DNA of 64,000 bases from the NCBI GenBank assembly GCA_009760855.2, contig WPIO01000018.1, positions 126,001 to 190,000 of the forward strand. Direction: 5' to 3'. Every line of letters begins with the position of its first letter. Within the stretch, counting starts at the first letter, position 1. Of this stretch, positions 33,040 through 45,185 are shown one piece after another. Below the pieces are notes generated by a model. That model did no database searches. It was not told where the DNA came from and saw nothing but the letters and a program-made list of their open reading frames with translations. Position numbers and translations under genes: made by a program. Source of the DNA: Cristatella mucedo. Taxonomy: Eukaryota > Bryozoa > Phylactolaemata > Cristatellidae.

Positions 33040-33655
33040 TATCTAAGGCCTGGAACCCACTCCCGAACAGACGTCACTGCATCGCCGACTTTTTGGAACT
33101 GTAAAAAGTAGCTAAACCGAACTCACATCCCGTTTCTCATCGAATTTGATCCGTTCATTTCAGTGGTCCTTGTGCTTGTGAATGCTGGCACTGCTAAGAT
33201 TATTGCTAACCTATCGGATTATAGATAACCTTTCAGATGATTGCTAACCTTGCTTTCTTTCCAGTGTACATGAAGTTTCCTAGAACAAAACTTGGTCCTC
33301 TTTGGACGCTAAATAAATGTCTTATAGGACTGCCCCGTCATTGTGTCCTTTGAGAATGGCGACTGACCATGAACTGGAGAAGCATATTAAATAGCCACAA
33401 TAAGCGGTCCTTGTCCTTCGTGTGCTTGTGCGTGCTGACACTGTTGCATGCTGCTACCAACCGTATTTGCATGCTGACCCTGTGCATGTCACCTCCAACC
33501 ACGTAATGCTTGTTGACATTGAGCATGCTACCGCTAACCATTTGATCATGCTTATTTTGCAGAAAATGTAATGTGCCTAGAAGTAGATTAAGTTATCTGA
33601 AGATGCTATTCAAATGTATCATTACCATTTTTATTTTTATTATTACTATTATTAT
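33040..33655 (+). mobile_element. LINE A 3' end, degraded
   Basis: Resumes with AAGGCCTGGAACCCACTCCC (the KAWNSLP region). A ~100-bp unrelated or duplicated piece follows, then a recognisable 3' UTR from about 33400, hairpin remnant TGTGCCTAGAAGTAGATTAA and ATT tail near 33630-33655. It may combine two copies. Confidence 0.7.
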
Positions 33656-33811
33656 TCCTACGCGCGGCACAGTATTTATAAAATGCATGGATGACTTCAG
33701 CAGCAGAGGGCGTGACGCGATGCACGTGACAGCCACTTTTTTGGCGGCGGCGGCAGTCGGTCAGTCGTCAGCGAGCGATCGAGCGGAGCGCTAGAGCTCT
33801 CAGCTTTATAA

Positions 33812-34720
33812 TAATAATAATAATAGTAGTGCACTTGATAAAGCGCCCCCCAGAGAACTCAATCTCTCTCTAGGCGCTTTACATTTGCTGCAAAGGAAAA
33901 CGCAATTGAATAGTGAGTAATATCATGCTTGATAAGCAACCAAAATGAATAATATGGTCAGGGGTGACATGCACAGGGTCAGCATGCAAATGTGGTTAGT
34001 GGCAGCATGCACAGTGTCAGCACGCACAAGCACATCAAGGACGAATCACAGGAACCCACTAAATGCTGTCCTAAATAGGTGTGTTTTTAGGTTCCTTTTA
34101 AATGTGGTCAGGTCAGGGGATGTTCTGATGCAGGTCGGGAGGGAGTTCCAGGCTTTAGGAGCATAAGAACTAAATGCACGGTCTCCAAAGGATTTGAGGT
34201 TTGCACGAGGTATTGGTAGACTGTTGGATTCCGAAAAGCAGGTGGTACGATGCTTGGCCTGATGGGGAAGTAGATCTGAGAGATAGGCTGGAGCCAAAGA
34301 ATGAAGTGACCTAAAAGTGAGCGACAAAACCTTGAAGTCGATTCGTTGCTTGACTGGCAGCCAGTGCAGGTCGGCGAGAAGTGGCGTGATGTGGCAGCTG
34401 CGATGCTCACGACAGACTGGCTGCAGAGTTTTGCACCAGCTGCAATCGCCTGATCGCACATGCTGGTAGGCCAGTAAGCAGCGAGTTGCAGAAATCGATA
34501 CGGGATGTCACGAATGCATGGACCAACTTGGACGTGGTATCCTTATTTAAACAAGCTCGAATTTTGGCAATATTATGTAGCTGAAAGTATACAGATTTGA
34601 CTGTGGAGCTGATGTGGTCGTCTAACTAGAGGTTGCTTTGGAACATGACACCTAGATTTTGAGCTGATTCAACAGGAGATATGCTGGCAGAGCTTTGTGC
34701 TGAGCTTAAAACGAGTCAGC
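33812..34720 (-). mobile_element. LINE A, long 3' fragment
   Basis: Reversed tail (ATAATAATAATAATAG), hairpin (AAAGCGCCCC ... CTAGGCGCTTTACATT), 3' UTR, then the C-terminal ORF over about 34046-34459 with a short deletion near 34410. It is truncated near the [13 protein letters not shown]-equivalent region. Confidence 0.88.
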
Positions 34721-35199
34721 CTAAGGTCACATGCCGCACCGACTTCGCAGCGGGCAGGCAATCCTTGACTCTTTCTTGAACTCGATGTTTATTCAAGGCG
34801 CTGCTCGAGGGATTCCGGGAGCTTAGCGGCTTACGGCGGGAGCTTAGCGGGCTGCTGCTGCTGCTTAGCGGGCTGCTGCTGCCGCTGCCACTGCTTCTAG
34901 CGTCAGGAAGTGTGGGACACTTTGCCTGGGCTGTGTCTGGCGATTTGCAATCTAGCGGCGGCCCGGTCAGTCAATTCGATCCTGGCACGTGTGTACGCCC
35001 ACCGCCAGCTCGAAGTAAGAATGCTGAGGTTCTTAGTCTCAGTAGAATTCCCCGCTAACTGCTCCAAGCACGCAAGCATCGTTCCTTTATCGACGTATTT
35101 CTCTTGCGGCTGAGGTAAAACTCATTGCCGAAGAAGATTCGGCGATTCAAAGGCCGACTGACACCGGACGAAGTCGGCCGTTCGCATAGTGTGACCTAT
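34721..35199. other. unassigned, short tandem duplication
   Basis: Contains a CTTAGCGGGCTGCTGCTGCT duplication at about 34840-34885. No gene is recognisable. Confidence 0.3.
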
Positions 35200-35312
35200 C
35201 CCTGTCTTTAACTCCACAAAGCCACACAGACTACGTGGGTGTTACGGAGGAGATTTTTCTATGGAGCGCTCAAAGCCGAAGCGGCTTTCGGCCTGCATAC
35301 CTGCGGTAGTGT
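35200..35312 (-). mobile_element. LINE B terminal fragment
   Basis: Reversed LINE B end: AACTCCACAAAGCCACACAG and GAAGCGGCTTTCGG. It is separated from more LINE B at 35585 by about 270 bp of unrelated sequence, either an insertion or a second copy. Confidence 0.7.
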
Positions 35313-35584
35313 TGTGCGACCCGACGTGCTTCTCGGCCACTGATGTATGCCCCACCTGCAGCAGGTGGTTGAGCAATTGACTCGATTCAGCCTTTGATGT
35401 AAGTATGTGGCCCACCACAGAAGCACTCCCTTATCTGTGGTGAGTCAGCCCCCAGCTCGTATATGTACCGCCTGGAGGAGTAAAGACAAGAGTCTCGTTC
35501 ACCGCTCACGTTCGCCCGCTAGTGTCTTCGTGTCTCCGCGAGACTCCACTAACGCTTGCTGCCGCCGGAGACCCAGTAGTGTAA

Positions 35585-36165
35585 CAGCTTTCAGCCAGGT
35601 ATGAAGGTGCCAAGCCTAGACCGTTTGGGTCAGCGTAAGTCCTTTACACTGCAGCCGTTTATCAGCCATCGCAGGTCATTCAGCGAATGAGTTATTGGCT
35701 GGCTAGTCATGCAGCAATAATCATCCAGAGCTGCAGTGTCCAGTGGCTTTTTTTCTAAAGCCCAGCCAGAATTGCAATAATCCAGCTCAGACAGAACCGC
35801 GGTGCTAGTAAAATCTTTCGCGAGCTGCCGTGGTAGACAGTACCTCTTCTTAGATGGGAATCGGGAGTTATGACTTGCTATGGAGGCAGTCGTTTCTATC
35901 GACCTTTCAAAGTTTAATTAGTTTCCAAAGACAACACCTAAACTACGAGCTTATGCTGAAGGTCGTTCATTAGACTAACTGCGTCGCCTATTAGAAGAGA
36001 AGAGTGTCTGAGGCCAGCAGTACGCTTTGGGTGTCTTATGGGAAGCACTTCCGTATGATCGTAGTTTTGTGTAAGCAAATTTGTCGATATCTAGGATCGA
36101 AAGTCTGCAAAGCGAGCACGAAGTTTATCAGTCGCTGCAGAAGATTACGGCGGAATTGTAAAGAA
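35585..36165 (-). mobile_element. LINE B, divergent
   Basis: Reversed LINE B C-terminal and RT-proximal region, recognisable by CTAGACCGTTTGGGTCAGCG, the reversed YCN-LLAGL area and the reversed KTELLLIG area. It is more decayed than the other copies. Confidence 0.65.
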
Positions 36166-36179
36166 GGAATCCAACCGAA

Positions 36180-37470
36180 TATCACCGGCATAGAAGTGAT
36201 AGCAGACTCCGCAATGGTTCAGGTCCTATCTCAGTGGGCGACTCCAGAGTATTGACGTGAATGGACAAATATCATCCGAGGTAACTCTGAAATATGGCTT
36301 ACCTCGGGGGTCCGTGCTAGGTCCGATTCTTTTCACGATTTATACTCTCCATCTTGCTGATGTGATTGCCAAGCACAATCTAGGCTTTCACTTCTATTTG
36401 GGTAACACTCAGTTGTACCTTTGCTTTGATCCCTCCCAGCCTTCGAACACCTCGAATTTCTTCAACTCGCTGCGTGTATTGATGACATCGGCAAATGGAT
36501 GGCAGCAAATTTTCTAAAACTAAACGATGATAAAACTAACTTACTAGTTATGGGAAAACCAGTGTGATTCAGAAATTGGAAAGGGGCTCTGCCAGCATAT
36601 CTCCTGTTGAATCAGCTCGAAATCTAGGTGCCATGCTCCAAAGCGACCTCTAGTTAGACGACCACTTCAGCACCACAGTCAAATCTGCATACTTTCAGCT
36701 ATATACTACTGCGAAAATTCGGGCTTGTTTAGATAAGGATACCACATCTAAGTTGGTCCATGCATTCTTGACATCTCATCTCGACTTCTGCAACTCATTG
36801 CTTACTGGCCTACCAGCATGTGCGATCAGGCGATTGCAGCTGGTGCAAAATTCAGCAGCTAGGCTTGTCTGTCGTGAGCGTCGCAGTTGCCATATCACAC
36901 CACTTCTCGCCGACCTGCACTGGCTACCAGTCAAGCAACGGATTGACTTCAAGGTTTTGACGCTCACTTTTAGGTCACTTCATTCTTTGGCTCCAGCCTA
37001 TCTCTCAGATCTACTCCCCCATCAGGCCAAGCATCGTACCACCCGCTTTTCGGAATCCAGCAGTCTACAAATACCTCGTACAAACCTCAAATCCTTTGGA
37101 GACCGTGCATTTAGTTCTTATGCTCCTAAAGCCTGGAACTCCCTCCCGACCAGCGTCAGAACATCCCCTGACTTGACGACATTTAAAAAGAACTTAAAAA
37201 CACACCTATTTAGGACAGCATTTAGTGGGTCTCTGTGATTCGTCCTTCGTGTGCTTATGCATGCTGACACTGTGCATGCTGCCACTAACCACACTTGCAT
37301 GCTGACCCTGTGCATGTCACCCCTAATCATGTTATTCATTTTGTTTGCTTATCAAGCATGATATTGCCCACCATTCAATTGCATTTCCCTTTGCAGCAAA
37401 TGTAAAGCGCCTAGAGAGAGATTGATTTCTCTGAGGACGCTTTATCAAGTGCATTATTATTATTACTCCA
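36180..37470 (+). mobile_element. LINE A with partial RT and intact C-terminal ORF
   Basis: Begins in the [11 protein letters not shown]-equivalent region. The motif B block reads LPRGSVLGPILF, and the catalytic motif is changed from YADD to FYLGNTQLY, so it could not be active. A 161-codon frame (36753-37238) keeps the full C-terminal domain to the stop. The hairpin (AAAGCGCCTAGAGAGAGATT ... GGACGCTTTATC) and ATT tail are intact at 37404-37470. Confidence 0.9.
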
Positions 37471-37473
37471 CTG

Positions 37474-38150
37474 GCCCGAATTACTTTTGCTCAGAGGTTC
37501 ACTATAAATGGAGAACAGCAAGGAAAGAGAATTGATCCTTGTGGAATTCCACAGGTGACTGATCTGGTGGATAAGACTTGAGACCACCGTACGACAGGGA
37601 TTGAACGCGAATCAACACGATTGGCGATCGGCTACGATTGGCTGCTAGATCGTAACGATTAGATTAGCTAGATCGTACGATTGGCTACCAGCCAGTGTCA
37701 CCCACCACCAGTGCAATTACCGTCATCGTTGCTACATAGAATATCGTTGGTTATACGGAGGAGAGTGCAGTTTCAGGAAGTGGTGTTGCTTGAGCCCTGA
37801 ATGAAATTTTTCTGACAATTAATTCTTTTCGAAGTGTGCTGCAACCTGCTTAGCGACAATCTTTTCGAGAATCGTTGGCACAAAAAGTTAAGAAACTGGG
37901 GTCCAGTTTGCAAAGACCTCTGAATCCAGTCCAGGCCAAGAATTGGTCAAATGCTGGCCGATCGGAAATGCTTTATAATAGCTACTTTATCCAGAGAGGC
38001 ATTAACAATCTGAGTTATGGCTGGACCAGTTTGTCTGCCAGTGAAGACCACAGAGGAGATGTTGTAGAGTCTTCTGGAGACGTAGCCATTTCTTGTGCAG
38101 AAACCCAGAAACCTCGAAAAATAATCTCTTACGGAAGCTCACAGCTTTCA
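37474..38150 (-). mobile_element. LINE B RT fragment, degraded
   Basis: Reversed sequence includes GGAATTCCACAAGGATCAAT (the PQGS motif) and ILEKIVAKQ-like, SEKFHSGLKQH-like stretches matching the 8-kb copy. Order and spacing show internal deletions. The limit at the right is uncertain. Confidence 0.6.
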
Positions 38151-38159
38151 ACTTAACAA

Positions 38160-39805
38160 CTGCTTGAGTCGGAAGGGGATTTTATAAGGCACGAGTGTTA
38201 TTTTAAATGAAGAAAGCTGAAAACGTGTCGGCCGAGCCGTTACCAACTAGGGAGTGAAACATCAGAGTTGGCAAGCAACTTGATTGTTGTCGTATAAATC
38301 TGATTTGGGTCTCACTGGTAGGACGTCCTTTTTCTATCGGAAAAAGCCCTGGCTTTTCTAAGCTTCCGGGTGTAAACACTGAGGAGAAAGTCTTTGATTT
38401 GGGCTAGATCATCTTTGGACCCAGACCTCCTATAGTGGCGTTCAAGCCAGCGCTTAACACAGCGCATCTTTTTAAATGTTTTCGTAAATTAACAAGAAAC
38501 CCAGTGAAAGTAGGGCAGAATGTAGGCGAGTGCTTCTTCTTCAGGATCAGTCCTGCAATCAATCACTGCCTGTTACACATAAATATTGTAGGGTGGAAAT
38601 CCGAAAACTCCTTGATAAACGAAGCTAGACAGCGAGAAAGAGGTCAGTGCATCACAAGTGCGAGAGGGACGGTCTTTGATGGAGACCTGATAGCAACTTG
38701 ATTCAAGCGATTCGCGAATGAGAAAAACCGCTAGCGTCACAGCCAAGCGTTCGCCGTAAGTTGCGCCGCCGCCGCGACGATCTCTGAGAGCCAATACAGA
38801 GAGCCGAGTGAGCGAAATTCTAGACGCTAGACGCTGGAGAGTGTGAGGCAAACATCTGCCGACATCCATCCGCCCGCACGCGCTCGCTCGCCTCAGCAGC
38901 AGTCGCGGCGAGAGTGCCCCGACTGCTGCTGAGCTCTCAGAGCCGGTGCACGGGCTGCTTCCGTGAGCTGCCACTTCCGAGCTACTCGCGTAGCGCGACT
39001 GGCCTCCTGACTTAGCTGCGCTTCTCGCTTTCTCTTTGTTGCGTGAGATGAAAAGTCTGCTGCTGGCTACCGTACAGAAAGCCGCTCGGGCCGTGAGTGG
39101 GGAATAGGGAAACTGTTCAATGCGACGCTGGCGGCACGATCTCTGTGGCCTCGCGGAGTCACGTGACTGAGACGAATATCGTGACGCGACGCGACGTTGC
39201 GGTAGACCTGAGCTTCGCGAGGGTTCGGCAGGAGTTTAAGCGAGAATCGTAAGACTTGCGCTGTTTCTTCGACAGCTGTGGTAAACGTAAGGAAATCAAA
39301 AGGTGGACGAAGGTAAAAGAAGAAAAACACGGCGAGAAGATCAAACTGAGCTAATCTCACGGCTACAGCTAGCGCCATGTTTTTCTTTAGGACCAACCTA
39401 ATGCCCCGACCGAACCAAAGTGCAAACCGATCGTAATCGACCCTTTAATAACCCTTTAATAAACCTTTAATAGTAACAAAAAAAATGAAAAGATCCGTAA
39501 AGGGTGGCATCTAATGAGCAGATTTCTGTCTACGCAAAGCTACGCGCTCGCTGGAATGGAAGCGCACACGATTGATTAGTTATACTACGGTCTATTTCAG
39601 CACGCACAGCAACATTACAAAGGACGATTCCCTCGGACGGAGCAAAGGCTGCGAGTAACAGACAGGATGAATGTCGTCAAAACAGGGGATGGGATGACGT
39701 GATACCACCTGGTGTTTAGTTCCTGTAGCTGAATGATCCGAAAGTAACTGAAAACAGGGTCTCCAAGAGATTTGATAGACACCAAAGTAGAGGTCGGCAG
39801 ACTCC
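38160..39805. other. unassigned segment with small LINE B scrap
   Basis: No gene recognised. A short plus-strand LINE B piece (CTTTCTCTTTGTTGCGTGAG ... GCCGCTCGGGCCGTGAGTG) occupies about 39022-39102. A locally CpG-rich stretch lies at 38.75-39.0 kb. Confidence 0.35.
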
Positions 39806-40025
39806 GGCTCTTTAAATAAATAAATAAATCCTAGCTTATTAAACAGCCTTTTTTGTATAGCAACAGAAGAGCCTTTACGGCTTTCACCACCGCTTGCAGT
39901 GGCGATAAAGGATCGCCCACCGCAGGAATCGAACCCACGACCTCGGGACCGAGGTCGTGAAAGCAACCGCCTTACCTAGTGTGCCATCACGGCTCACCAA
40001 CTCTTTGTGCCATCACGGCTCACCA
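39806..40025 (-). mobile_element. SINE1 copy with duplicated head end
   Basis: Reversed tail (AAATAAATAAATAAATCC), TTAAACAGCC, B-box (GAATCGAACCCACGACCTCG), palindrome and A-box. GTGCCATCACGGCTCACCAA occurs twice in a row at about 39980-40027. Confidence 0.85.
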
Positions 40026-40029
40026 ACTC

Positions 40030-42149
40030 CAACTCATCAACTCCAGCTCTTAGACCAGATATGGCGGCCTATCAGATCCTTCAAGCTGAGACCACAAGTT
40101 ACTTTACGGTTGGATCCGGCCTAATTGAATCGTCGTGGTTCCGTTATCCTACATTACTGCCGGTTGTTGCTCAAACTGTATTCCGTATTTATTTTTAGAA
40201 CTGATATCGGGTGCTGGTGTGAAACAAAAGTGCCTGACCGAGAGGGATTACAAATCTTTGCCCCAAGTATGGCCGTGAGCGCCTGTTGCGACCGTTTGTT
40301 CGTTCGTCTGACCACGCAAGTGGGCGTGGTTTCTTCTGGCGTAAAGAGGTTTCTTCTGGCGTAGTGTGCCTTCTTGACCTCCTGAAATGACCTCACAGTA
40401 TGAAAAGTTTGCCGATCACTGAACTAGAGAGCTACCACAAACAGACCAGAATACGTAGAGCTGGTAGCGCGTCGGCCTGACAGGCCTGAGTAGAAAGCAA
40501 TTCGGCGAGACCGGCCTATAGCTTCTTCCAGACGCAAATATCCTAGCACTTCGTGGACTCTGATGACTTTGCCTGATGATTACGATGTCGCCACACTTAG
40601 TGTCGTGATGTCGGACTTCGCATCGTTCAGCATCACTTTAGCCTCAGATTATCGGAAACTAGTTAATGAAATGCATGGAGTTGGATAGACCGCGTGTCCT
40701 CACTGAGTATTTTTTTGAATTAATGGCAATGTTTTCATGCCTCTCTGTAAATTTGGCTATTGGATCAGTTAAATTTTCCTTTTACACACGCATTGAAAAA
40801 CGGCGAATTGTGCAGCAGCCAGAATCCGGCGTTGCGGTAGCTAAACTCGACCTGAGGAACACCGTACAGTGCCAAGCGGTTGCATTAAAATCTATTTGAA
40901 AAAAATGCTTTTTACCTACCTAAAAATTGGTCGTTTTATCGCATTGTTATTTTAAACTGCTGGCTTTAGCTACCGCTAATTTAGCTCTTTGGGCGTTCTG
41001 CGAGAATGTTCGCGCTCAATGTTGGCCTTCCCGGAGCCCTATGTTGTAACGAGACGAGGGGCTCAGGTTACTTCTCGATCGATCACCTACGGCGTACCGG
41101 CTACGCCTGCGGCTGCCACGTCGCTGTCGCTGCGCTAGGGCAAGACGAACAGCGGTTCGATTAAACATCTTTATTACAATATCACTTGCAGCTACACCGA
41201 TGGGGTACTGAACAGGACCACCGGGGCCCTTAATACATTAGGCTACGGGGCATAGCAAGCAACGCAGCCAGCCTTACTAAAGCGAGAGGACGCGCTCAGA
41301 CCAGAGCAATCTTGAAGGTGGGCTAGAAATCTGCACAAACACCAGCCGAGACGCCATCGGTGCGGCATTGGCTGCTGCGTAACCGCGGCCTCGCCAGCGC
41401 GGCACACGTCAGCATGTCGAGGGCTGCAGCGGCTCAGTAAGGAAAGGGAGGCTACGAACGCGGCACAGGAAGTGAGCAGAGGAGCGCTGAGCGTACAAGC
41501 CGGCGCAGGCAGCGAGCGTGCTCGTGTCTCCGGTCACGCTTGGGCAGTCGGTCCCTGTGGCCTCTCGTAGTCGATCGCACGCGGTCGAGCAACGCTAGCT
41601 ATCCACCCTTGGGGATGTGGACACTGAGCGACCGCGTCGCTCCGCGCGCGCACCCGCGTCTCGTCCGACGAACGTGCGGCGCTCGAATGCGATGGCTAAC
41701 GGACCACCCGGCCTCACTTCAAAGGTCAGGTTTTGCCTGCCCCTTAATTAGCCTTGCCGCATTACAGCCAACCCGGGCTAATGAATTCCGCTTGGGGGCG
41801 CAGCTTGACTCTTACGTCGAGCAGAGCCTGAGCTGGAGGAGCTCGTGGGCCCCAGTAGACCTGCGCAGCAGAAGGAGAGGCTTCTTTGGAAACTCTACAG
41901 ATTACGACATTGTCCTTAAAAGAAACGATAGCCCCTCAGTAAATGAACGCGGCACCAATCTCGAGGCCGAAGGCGCCACCTTCAGCGCTAGCGTCCTCTC
42001 TAGCCCCGCCTGAAAAAATGGCTACTCCGACTAGAGGGACGCCTCGAATTAGCGCTCGACGCCAGAAACGCATCCAGTGTATCTCTTCAAGTTCGGCAGC
42101 CTCTCTCTTTGAGACAGGGGCGTGGCGAGCTCGTGGCCACCTAGACACC
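40030..42149. other. unassigned segment, GC-rich right half
   Basis: A plus-strand frame of 157 codons (41540-42013) is open but has no domain I recognise and no clear splice sites. 40.4-41.1 kb is AT-richer. No element assigned. Confidence 0.3.
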
Positions 42150-42255
42150 GCTCGATCGTGCTTCCTTTGCAGCACGTGTAAAGCGCCTAGAAAGAGATTG
42201 AGTTCTCTGAGAGCGCTTTATCAAATGCATTATTATCGTTATTATATTTTATTCC
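42150..42255 (+). mobile_element. LINE A terminal fragment
   Basis: TCGTGCTTCCTTTGCAGCAC, then hairpin AAAGCGCCTAGAAAGAGATT ... GAGAGCGCTTTATC, then an ATTATTATCGTTATTAT tail. Only about 100 bp of the element. Confidence 0.85.
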
Positions 42256-42387
42256 CCTTGCTCACTGAGGAGCGCTGCGAGAGCGACCGCGTGAACGACG
42301 TGGCTTGGCGCGTCGACGCGTTCCTCGCAGATTTCTAGCGGTCGATGGACTCATGTCGTTTCGGCGTTTGAGCAGACGATTGACGGT

Positions 42388-42575
42388 GAGCCGTGATAGC
42401 CTACGAGGTACGGTGCTCACTCTCCAAGGCCAAGGTCGTAGATTCGATTCCTGCTAGTGGGCTATCCTTTTCTGCCAACTGCAATTGGCGCTGACAGCCG
42501 CCAAGACTCTCCTGCCGCCATACAAAATGAGGCTGTTAAATCAGCTAATATTTATTTATTTTATTTATCAGGGCG
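42388..42575 (+). mobile_element. SINE1 copy
   Basis: GTGAGCCGTGATAGCCTACG, TACGGTGCTCACTC A-box area, B-box GTAGATTCGATTCC, body, GAGGCTGTTAAATCAGCTAA, TATTTATTTATTTTATTTA tail. Confidence 0.85.
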
Positions 42576-43783
42576 AGCCTGTAGCATGTGATTCAACGGC
42601 TGTAAGACGGCGGAGACGCCATTAGGACGGCCCGTCACCGTCCCGACTCACTGTGGCGCTTTGCAACTCGCTGAAAGAGAAGTAACAGCCAAGGGTCAAG
42701 GACATTACTCGAGTCATATGCAGCTGCCGCATCGTTGCGCTTCTGTCTGAGCTCTGCACGGCGCGGGCTCCCTAGCAAGCATCGAAGCGACTGCAAGGAC
42801 CCTCGCTCGTCGGGCTTACAGGTCGCTTCTCTCGCTAGCTCCGGCCTTGACCTGCCCGTGCGCCTCGCTCCTCCAGGTCGCTTCTCTCGCGCTGCCTCCT
42901 TTTCCTCGGCGGCCAGTCATCGCACTAAAGTGTAATCTTTTTGGCGATCGAGGCTTCGGCAGTCCGATATCCGCTCTCGGCCGCGGTCACTACCTGAAAC
43001 GAGCTCGCATCAATTAAGTCTCAGCTGAAGACGCATCTGTTCCGTGTGAGCTCTCTCTTCGCATCAGTGAACGCGTCTTTTTTTGCTCCGGCACGCTGTC
43101 GCTCGCGAGCGTCATTCAGTGCACGTTACTAACCGGAGGCCTTATCAACCGGTGGCCACGAGTGTCTTTGTGTTTGCTCAAGCCCTTTGCTGGCCTACAG
43201 CACGATACTTGTCTGCTCCTGCATGCTTTATAGCTTGCATCTCACCAATCGATTCTCTTGCAGCCGGTCGCAAGTGCCCGGATTAATTTTTCTCGCAGGG
43301 CACCATAGGAGCCACCTATTATTGTCATTATTTTTTAGCGTAGTAGCGGCAGCAGTAGTCACTATCTAGCTGCCTACGGAGCGGATTTAGACAGGTAAGC
43401 TGTTCAGCAATGCCTCGTCCAGATGGTCCAAGAAGCATAGGACCTTCACCCCCAACAGGCGGGCGCAGAGCGACGAAGTGCTGACTGGGAGCCGAACAAA
43501 TATCGCCCTTCTAGAGTCGGCGGTCTGAGTGTGACGACGAATTGAGAACGACGGCTCGCCGACGGCACGTCACCGACAATCCGCCCCCCCCCCGATCCGC
43601 TCTCTAAGGCTGGTCGCTCCTCCTCGGAAGCAGGGCAGCCATTCAGGGTGGACTACGAACTTCCATAGGAGGAAACTGGGGCTTATTAACGGTGTTGGCT
43701 AGGAGAGGCTGCCCAATGGCTGCGACAGCCAGGTCCGGGTCCATTAGCTAGACTTGGGGGGCGGTCTTAGCCCCTTCAGTCCC
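42576..43783. other. unassigned segment
   Basis: Mixed GC, no recognisable gene or repeat; a C-run lies at 43584-43593. Confidence 0.3.
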
Positions 43784-44409
<626 letters not shown>

Positions 44410-45040
44410 TGGAGAGAGTAGTCTGCTATTTCGGATAACTGGACGCCATTTCATGAGCACGCGCACGTTTTATTGCATGAAATGTGATGGGCTATCCCGA
44501 AGCACCGTTCTCAAAAAACCTTTTAACAACTGGTCTTTTAGCGATGCCCGCCGATTTACTTTTAGCGATGCTCGCCGATTTACTTTTAGCGATGCATTAA
44601 GACGTTTTACTTTGGGCTCCACGCGCCTTTTAAGTCAACCGTTGGTGATATCGCGCATTGAACCTGATTGGTGCGCATAGATAACTACGGACACGGCTTA
44701 GCTTAGCTGCTCTTGCGTTTTACGTGAGGGTCAGTCCCTCAGCCAAAAAACGCTGACACTGCCGATGACGGCCACCGTTCATTTGCCCTGCCAAAAGAGC
44801 AACAGTAAATTTTTTGAACGGGCTCTTCCTCGTTCTTATTTAAGGGTTTCTTTTTCAATTTCTGCGCGACGCCGAATTCTCGCGAGGCCGAGGCTTCTAC
44901 GCGGGGGGGGGGGTTGTGTGGGCAGGGGACCGGGATGAGGCCGACAGGATGGAGTGGCTGCAGAGTCTGACAGTTTATTAATCTCAATTCTCAATGGTAA
45001 ACGCTATCCAATGTGCTAGAGCGGCCCTTTAGGTATTGGT
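44410..45040. other. unassigned; short tandem triplicate
   Basis: TTTTAGCGATGCCCGCCGAT-type units occur three times at about 44535-44605. A G-run lies at 44902-44911. No gene recognised. Confidence 0.35.
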
Positions 45041-45185
45041 AATGCTTTACATGCAGAATCTGTAAAGTGCCGAGAGAGAGAGAGAGAGAGAGGAAGGGAG
45101 AGAGGGAGGGAGGAGAGAGTGAGAGATTCTGTTCTTTGGCGGCCGTATGCAGATGTGTTATTACTATTATCATTATTATAATTAA
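45041..45185 (+). mobile_element. LINE A tail with GA array inside its hairpin
   Basis: Left part GCTTTACATGCAGAATCTGT then AAAGTGCC matches the LINE A sequence before the hairpin. Right part GATTCTGTTCTTTGGCGGCC then GTGTTATTACTATTATC matches the second half and ATT tail. Between them, where other copies read AGAAAGAG, lies about 55 bp of GA/GGGA repeat. Confidence 0.7.

Noticed and set aside
41540-42013. 157-codon plus-strand gene
   Set aside because: No recognisable domain, splice sites or start context; kept only as an unassigned open frame.
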